Assembly: GCA_947463975.1 (NCBI GenBank)
Contig: CANHUW010000040.1
Location: 1 to 11,392 of the forward strand
DNA from: Bacteroidota bacterium
GTDB lineage: Bacteria > Bacteroidota > Bacteroidia > Chitinophagales > Chitinophagaceae
Length of the DNA: 11,392 nt
Direction: 5' to 3'
A model generated the notes under the pieces. The model worked only from the letters and a program-made list of their open reading frames with translations, searched no databases and was not told the origin of the DNA. The translations under genes were made by a program, and so were the position numbers. How positions within the stretch are numbered: the first letter of the stretch is position 1; each line of letters begins with the position of its first letter. Below are positions 7,952-11,392 of the stretch, piece after piece.

Positions 7952-9001
7952 CTATTTGGTAATATCAAGATTTGAAAGTGTTTTGCCGATTTTTAATTTA
8001 GCACCATCTTTAACGAAAAGCATGCCTGCAACAATGATGCTATCTCCTACTTGCAATCCTTTAGTAATTTCTACAGAACTTATGGTTCTATATCCTGTTT
8101 CGACGCTTACAAATTTTGCTTCTCCATTTCTAACCACAACCACTTGTTTTGCTTTGGAATCTGGAATAATAATATTAGAAGGAACCATGATGGTAGGCCT
8201 TGTTGCATTTTCACCCAAGAATACTTTAGCATATGCCCCAGGCAATACCTTGCCTTTAAAGCTTGCTCTTACTTTTATATTTCTTGTAGTAGCAATGATT
8301 TGAGGTTCAATCGCGAAAATGGTCGCCGTAATAGACTTTTGCTCATTACCGATAGTAGTCATTTGAATAGTCTTACCCACTTTTACATAATCCCCATAAA
8401 TTTCCGGTAAAGTGAAATCCATTTTTAATTGATCTACTTTTTGAATTGTTGCAATGGTACTAGCTGTATTGATAAACGCACCAAGACTCACTTGTCTTAA
8501 TCCCATTTGGCCATCAAAAGGCGCTTTAATGACTGTCTTATCAATTAATGATTGTGTATAAGCCATATCCGCTTTCAAGCTCTTTACTTGTTGTAAGGAC
8601 AAATCGTAATCGCTTTGGTTAATGCCTCTTGCATTCAATAATTGTTTATTTCTTTGCTCGTTGATATTAGCCAACTCTGATTGCACTTTTAATTTATCTA
8701 ATTGCGCTTGTAAATCAGCGTCATTTAGTTTTGCTAAAACAGTACCTGCTTTAACCATTTTGCCTTCTGGAATTTGCAAGAAAGTAATTCTACCATTTGT
8801 TTCTGGATGCAGTTCCACAAAATCATTCGCTAACACCGTTCCATTCACCTCGATTTGTTTGTCTATTTTCTGCAGTTCCGCGATAGTAATGTCAACCGAA
8901 ACAGGCATATTAGGATTAAACTTGTCTGTGGTCTTTGTTTTTTCTTTACATCCGACAACGAATAAAACTGCTGCCGCGATAATCAACTGATGCTTTCTCA
9001 A
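7952..9001 (-). CDS. RND efflux periplasmic adaptor (HlyD/AcrA-type membrane fusion lipoprotein), TTG start
   Basis: Periplasmic adaptor linking the RND permease to an outer-membrane channel. It is 349 residues long. Its lipoprotein signal is RKHQLIIAAAVLFVVGC with Cys18, which anchors it in the inner membrane. Domain order: membrane-proximal strand around 45-55; first lipoyl half about 58-92 (GTVLANDFVELHPETNG, then EGKMVKAGTVLAKL); a short alpha-helical hairpin about 95-152; second lipoyl half with IKAPFDG at 158-164; then a beta-barrel region about 190-265 and a membrane-proximal domain to the end. The bases at 8999-9001 read TTG on the coding strand. No in-frame ATG or GTG lies between the upstream in-frame TAA and this codon, and the next Met (residue 32) lies beyond the lipobox, so TTG is the best start. 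Its stop is 22 bases before the RND ATG, and the two products surely work together. Confidence 0.93.
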   Translation of the reverse strand: MRKHQLIIAAAVLFVVGCKEKTKTTDKFNPNMPVSVDITIAELQKIDKQIEVNGTVLANDFVELHPETNGRITFLQIPEGKMVKAGTVLAKLNDADLQAQLDKLKVQSELANINEQRNKQLLNARGINQSDYDLSLQQVKSLKADMAYTQSLIDKTVIKAPFDGQMGLRQVSLGAFINTASTIATIQKVDQLKMDFTLPEIYGDYVKVGKTIQMTTIGNEQKSITATIFAIEPQIIATTRNIKVRASFKGKVLPGAYAKVFLGENATRPTIMVPSNIIIPDSKAKQVVVVRNGEAKFVSVETGYRTISSVEITKGLQVGDSIIVAGMLFVKDGAKLKIGKTLSNLDITK

Positions 9002-9020
9002 ATGCTTGAATTTTAGTCTA

Positions 9021-9028
9021 TAAAGATA
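9021..9028 (-). promoter_or_regulatory. Possible -7 box for the MFP-RND-GH130 transcript
   Basis: The minus strand reads TATCTTTA, seven of eight positions of TAnnTTTG, 19 bases upstream of the TTG start at 9001. No TTG is found at -33. It overlaps the left arm of the 9027-9048 inverted repeat by two bases, so a protein bound there could control it. Tentative. Confidence 0.35.
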
Positions 9029-9048
9029 TAAAAAGCTGCCTTTTTATA
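9027..9048. repeat. 22-base hairpin/palindrome, 9-bp arms and 4-base loop, upstream of the MFP gene
   Basis: The arms TATAAAAAG (9027-9035) and CTTTTTATA (9040-9048) are perfect reverse complements around the loop CTGC. It sits in the 71-base gap between the carboxypeptidase-regulatory-like gene and the MFP gene. The right arm is T-rich in either orientation, so it could be a weak terminator or attenuator for transcripts arriving from chrA. It could equally be an operator next to the proposed promoter. The stem has only one G-C pair, which argues against a strong intrinsic terminator. Confidence 0.45.
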
Positions 9049-9072
9049 GAAATAAAATAGATGAACGGAAGA

Positions 9073-9810
9073 CTAGGGGCGGCTGGCCTTGAATGCTAAA
9101 TACTTTTGCTGGATATAATAACCCAATTCTAGGTCGTTTAATAGGCCCAAAACCTCATAAGAGGGTTTACAATAGTCCATAAATTGGCTAAGGGGCTCCC
9201 CTTCCAAGAACGTGATTTTTTGTACAAATCGCTTGGTAAAGCGATAGTTTACATATTTTTCCTGCTCTTGAGAAATGAGTCTTTTTTGTAAATAACCAAG
9301 ATTTCGGTTTCTTTTGAACCTAAACATATTGATCATTTCCACTAAATCAAATCCTATTGACAAGCCCCCGCTAGGATTAAATAAATTTCCATTATTGGCC
9401 AATTTAATACCTGGTGGTTGGTAATTAAAGTATTTGGCGTAATCATATCTGTTTTGAATAGAGTCCAATCGATAATTATTGTTCCTAACAGTGACTTCTG
9501 GAAGATCCACACCATTCACATGAATCATAATATTGAAATTACGCTTATCCTCGATGGTATCTAATGTGTATTTCTGTGTACTCTTGCCAAATAAAGAAAA
9601 CCAGATAGAATCTTTTGCCTTTACAGTGATGATGTACCTACCTAATGAATCGGTAGTAGATTGATGATTGTTCGTATTGACTATCACCGCTTCAACTGGC
9701 CTTCTGCCAGAAATATCAAATACTGTACCGCTAACCACAACTGTTTGCGCTTGAACAAAAGAATTGTTCAAAAAAATAATCAATATACAAAGAGTAAAAC
9801 GCTGCATCAT
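9073..9810 (-). CDS. Secreted carboxypeptidase-regulatory-like domain protein, function unknown
   Basis: A 245-residue exported protein. It has an SpI-type signal peptide at residues 1-21 with likely cleavage VQA|QT. A beta-sandwich of the CarboxypepD_reg-like type follows at about 24-108: VSGTVFDISGRRPVEAVIV, then the STTDSLGRY turn, the IWFS strand and PEVTV at the end. This domain is common in Bacteroidota at the N-terminus of TonB-dependent receptors and in stand-alone envelope proteins. The remaining 135 residues are rich in Tyr, Asn and basic residues (FRFKRNRN at 163-170) and I do not recognise them. There is no beta-barrel or plug, so it is not a receptor. The gene lies 27 bases after chrA and 71 bases before the MFP gene. 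The start is ATG ATG within a hairpin. Its role is unknown; an envelope or periplasmic accessory function is inferred only from the signal and domain. Confidence 0.8.
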   Translation of the reverse strand: MMQRFTLCILIIFLNNSFVQAQTVVVSGTVFDISGRRPVEAVIVNTNNHQSTTDSLGRYIITVKAKDSIWFSLFGKSTQKYTLDTIEDKRNFNIMIHVNGVDLPEVTVRNNNYRLDSIQNRYDYAKYFNYQPPGIKLANNGNLFNPSGGLSIGFDLVEMINMFRFKRNRNLGYLQKRLISQEQEKYVNYRFTKRFVQKITFLEGEPLSQFMDYCKPSYEVLGLLNDLELGYYIQQKYLAFKASRP

Positions 9811-9820
9811 GGGTGATGCA
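9803..9820 (-). promoter_or_regulatory. Hairpin covering the start codons of the downstream gene
   Basis: The sequence has perfect 7-bp arms, TGCATCA and TGATGCA, around a 4-base loop. In the minus-strand mRNA the second arm and loop contain both candidate start codons (ATG at 9808-9810 and 9805-9807). The chrA stop is 18 bases upstream of the hairpin base. Such a structure could make translation depend on ribosomes finishing chrA, but this is inferred from sequence alone. Confidence 0.45.
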
Positions 9821-9837
9821 ATATTATGAAAATGTTC

Positions 9838-11103
9838 TTAAAACCAACCAGACATTAACAAGCCAATAACAATGCACGAAAAAGCAATCCATTGAGGCGC
9901 TAATTTTTGCTTGTATAAAAGGTACGTGCTCAAAAAGAAAATAACTACATACATACTAACTGAAACAGCAGTAGCAGATTGTAAATCAACAGCAATATCT
10001 TTCATTAAATACAAAGACGCGCCAATCATAATCCCTACAATAGCAGCATATACACCTTCTAATGATCTATAAAAAATGGCATACTTTTTTAGATATTGCC
10101 AAATAGGAAAGAAAAACAATACAATTAAAAAACTAGGAAGAAAGATTCCTATACATGCCACTAATGCACCATAAAGTTGCATACTCATGGACTTGTCTTT
10201 TAAAGCCATTGCACCCATATAACTTGAAATAGAAAATATAGGACCAGGTACTGCTCTAACCAACCCTGTTCCTGTTAAAAAATTAGCTCTATCTATTTTG
10301 ATAACATCTCTTTTATTTTCTTGGATTCTTTTGGATACGGGTCTTGTAACAAATTGTTCATACATAATAGGAATCAATACATCGCCTCCGCCAAATACCA
10401 TGCTACCAAAACGATAATTATTCTCAAAGAGGTTAAATAGTTTTCTTGATTCCCAATTTTGTTTGGTTGCTCGCTCAGATAAAAAACCTGCTGCAATAAA
10501 TAAAAGCACAAATAAAACAAGTGCTCTCCATTGAATGGATTTTGGCGCAGTGCCATCGGTCGGAATTCTCTTGTCACTAAAGTTGGTGACTACTCCAGCA
10601 AGTATAATGATAATTGGAATAGTCCAAGGCGTATTAAATCCAACAAAAGTAAGCAGAGCGCTTATTGCAAAAATCCATTTTGTTATTACACTATTCACTG
10701 ATTTTTGAAACAATAAAAATGCAGCACTTATGATAAAACCTATCGACATCGGTTGCAATAAAGACAAAGCTTTCATGCCTCCCGTCCAAGAAAAATGACT
10801 CACAAACAAAGCTAAACTTGTCATCATTATTGTTGCGGGTAACATCCAAACCAACAAAGTGAGTAATGCTAAAACAACTCCACCTCTCTTAAAACCCACT
10901 AGGACAACGGTTTGCGTTGAGGATGCTCCTGGTAATAATTGACAAAAAGCACTATACTCAACTAGCTCTTCCGTAGTGAGATCTCTTCTTTTTTCGACAA
11001 ATCTATACTGCATGAGTGCCATAGCAACCTGTGGTCCACCAAAGGCAGTTAAGCTATGTTGTAACACTGCTTTTAAAAATGATATATGTCTTAAATACTT
11101 CAA
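9838..11103 (-). CDS. chrA: ChrA-family (CHR) transporter, bidomain, TTG start
   Basis: Inner-membrane protein of the chromate ion transporter family; characterised members export chromate and give resistance, though many homologues have no proven substrate. At 421 residues it is the long form with two CHR halves. First half: FGGPQVAM at 21-28, the acidic helix LTTEELVEYSAFCQLLPGASSTQ at 42-64 and GFKRGG at 70-75. Second half: FGGGDVLIP at 237-245 and VPGPIFSISSYMG at 285-297, followed by hydrophobic helices to the C-terminus. The first FGGP motif lacks the A-H pair often seen after it. The codon at 11101-11103 is TTG, an in-frame TAG lies four codons upstream, and the next Met (28) would delete the FGGP motif, so TTG is the likely start. 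It is first in the minus-strand cluster and divergent from the DUF3089 gene. No ChrB or other chromate regulator is near, so chromate itself is unproven. Confidence 0.9.
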   Translation of the reverse strand: MKYLRHISFLKAVLQHSLTAFGGPQVAMALMQYRFVEKRRDLTTEELVEYSAFCQLLPGASSTQTVVLVGFKRGGVVLALLTLLVWMLPATIMMTSLALFVSHFSWTGGMKALSLLQPMSIGFIISAAFLLFQKSVNSVITKWIFAISALLTFVGFNTPWTIPIIIILAGVVTNFSDKRIPTDGTAPKSIQWRALVLFVLLFIAAGFLSERATKQNWESRKLFNLFENNYRFGSMVFGGGDVLIPIMYEQFVTRPVSKRIQENKRDVIKIDRANFLTGTGLVRAVPGPIFSISSYMGAMALKDKSMSMQLYGALVACIGIFLPSFLIVLFFFPIWQYLKKYAIFYRSLEGVYAAIVGIMIGASLYLMKDIAVDLQSATAVSVSMYVVIFFLSTYLLYKQKLAPQWIAFSCIVIGLLMSGWF

Positions 11104-11118
11104 AATATAAATCTATCC

Positions 11119-11126
11119 TAAAAATA
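11119..11126 (-). promoter_or_regulatory. Possible -7 box for chrA
   Basis: The minus strand reads TATTTTTA, seven of eight positions of TAnnTTTG, 15 bases upstream of the TTG start, a spacing similar to that at typA. A second match, TAGATTTA (11108-11115), lies only four bases from the start. The region is so AT-rich that either could be accidental. Confidence 0.25.
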
Positions 11127-11140
11127 AATATTAATAGTAA

Positions 11141-11148
11141 TAACTTTG
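11141..11148 (+). promoter_or_regulatory. Bacteroidota -7 promoter box for the DUF3089 gene
   Basis: TAACTTTG is an exact match to TAnnTTTG and ends only seven bases before the ATG at 11156. If used, the transcript would have an extremely short leader or none. There is no TTG at the -33 position, so the box is supported only by its exact match and its place. Confidence 0.45.
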
Positions 11149-11155
11149 TATTACC

Positions 11156-11392
11156 ATGCGTAAACTATTATACTTATTGTTAATTATTTTTTTTAGCCAA
11201 TGTGCCAATAATGGTTATATAAAGTTACAGCCCCAATATGAGCAAGAACAAATTGGGTTGGTTCCTGATTATAGTCAATTGGTTTATTGGGCAGCGCATC
11301 CAGCAAAAAAAGACCCAAGTGACAGTTTACCTAATTCAATAAAAAAAGATTATCAGCCTAGCGACAAAGTAGACGTTTTTTTTGTTCACCCA
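11156..11392 (+). CDS. DUF3089 alpha/beta-hydrolase-like lipoprotein (3' end cut off by window edge)
   Basis: The first 79 codons of an open frame reach the window edge with no stop. It begins MRKLLYLLLIIFFSQCANNG: a charged N-terminus, a hydrophobic core and a lipobox-like FSQC with Cys16, so the product is probably a lipoprotein. The mature part has the opening pattern of DUF3089 proteins: PDYSQLVYWAAHP at 37-49, DPSDSLP at 53-59 and the first core strand DVFFVHP at 73-79. DUF3089 proteins have an alpha/beta-hydrolase fold and few are characterised. The catalytic residues lie beyond the window, so activity cannot be judged. It is divergent from chrA across 52 bases. Confidence 0.82.
   Translation, partial: MRKLLYLLLIIFFSQCANNGYIKLQPQYEQEQIGLVPDYSQLVYWAAHPAKKDPSDSLPNSIKKDYQPSDKVDVFFVHP

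Noticed and set aside
7956..8990. Three plus-strand open frames of 115-122 codons across the MFP gene
   Set aside because: Antisense to a conserved lipoprotein adaptor, with Cys/Ser/Phe-rich translations typical of reverse-strand shadows.
9073..9810. Truncated TonB-dependent receptor
   Set aside because: The N-terminal carboxypeptidase-regulatory-like domain fits, but no plug or barrel sequence follows in any frame before the next gene, so it is a stand-alone protein rather than a broken receptor.
10374..10577. 67-codon minus-strand open frame within chrA
   Set aside because: Out of frame with an intact ChrA protein and without support of its own.

Overview
The window looks like a piece of a low-GC Bacteroidota chromosome, most likely a Chitinophagaceae-type member of the Sphingobacteriia/Chitinophagia side of the phylum. 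Evidence for this is the Bacteroidota-style -7 promoter boxes (TAnnTTTG, with exact matches upstream of typA and of the last gene), the absence of clear Shine-Dalgarno sequences, several SpII lipoprotein signals, a carboxypeptidase-regulatory-like domain protein, a DUF5009/HGSNAT-type acyltransferase and a GH130 lipoprotein. The genus is not determined. No RNA gene, IS element, integrase, CRISPR array or long repeat is visible, and no stretch over 300 bases lacks a gene.

Left part (1-2706, all minus strand): the translational GTPase TypA/BipA runs off the left edge (513 codons plus two bases seen). Upstream of it is a ten-TM-type membrane acyltransferase of the heparan-alpha-glucosaminide N-acetyltransferase family. 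The 76-base gap between them has its own promoter for typA, flanked by a 9-bp inverted repeat.

Middle (2707-4848): a plus-strand membrane-anchored alpha/beta hydrolase is divergent from the acyltransferase and convergent with a minus-strand GH130 lipoprotein. The two convergent genes overlap by two shared bases within a CTAG palindrome, so both end in TAG with no intergenic terminator.

Right part (3769-11103, minus strand, transcribed right to left): chrA-type transporter, then a secreted carboxypeptidase-regulatory-like protein, then a lipoprotein membrane fusion protein, then an HAE1/AcrB-type RND pump, then the GH130 lipoprotein. Gaps are 27, 71, 22 and 24 bases, so all five may be co-transcribed, with a possible internal promoter or attenuator in the 71-base gap. 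The MFP and RND gene form the inner-membrane and periplasmic parts of a tripartite efflux pump. The outer-membrane TolC-like partner is not in the window and must be supplied elsewhere. Both chrA and the MFP gene appear to start with TTG. A short divergent promoter region (11104-11155) separates chrA from a plus-strand DUF3089 lipoprotein that runs off the right edge.

Nothing here amounts to a clearly new multi-gene system. The points most worth checking are the RND pump linked to a GH130 lipoprotein, the hairpin over the start codon at 9803-9820, the palindromes in the short gaps, the shared CTAG stop and the inverted repeat around the typA promoter.
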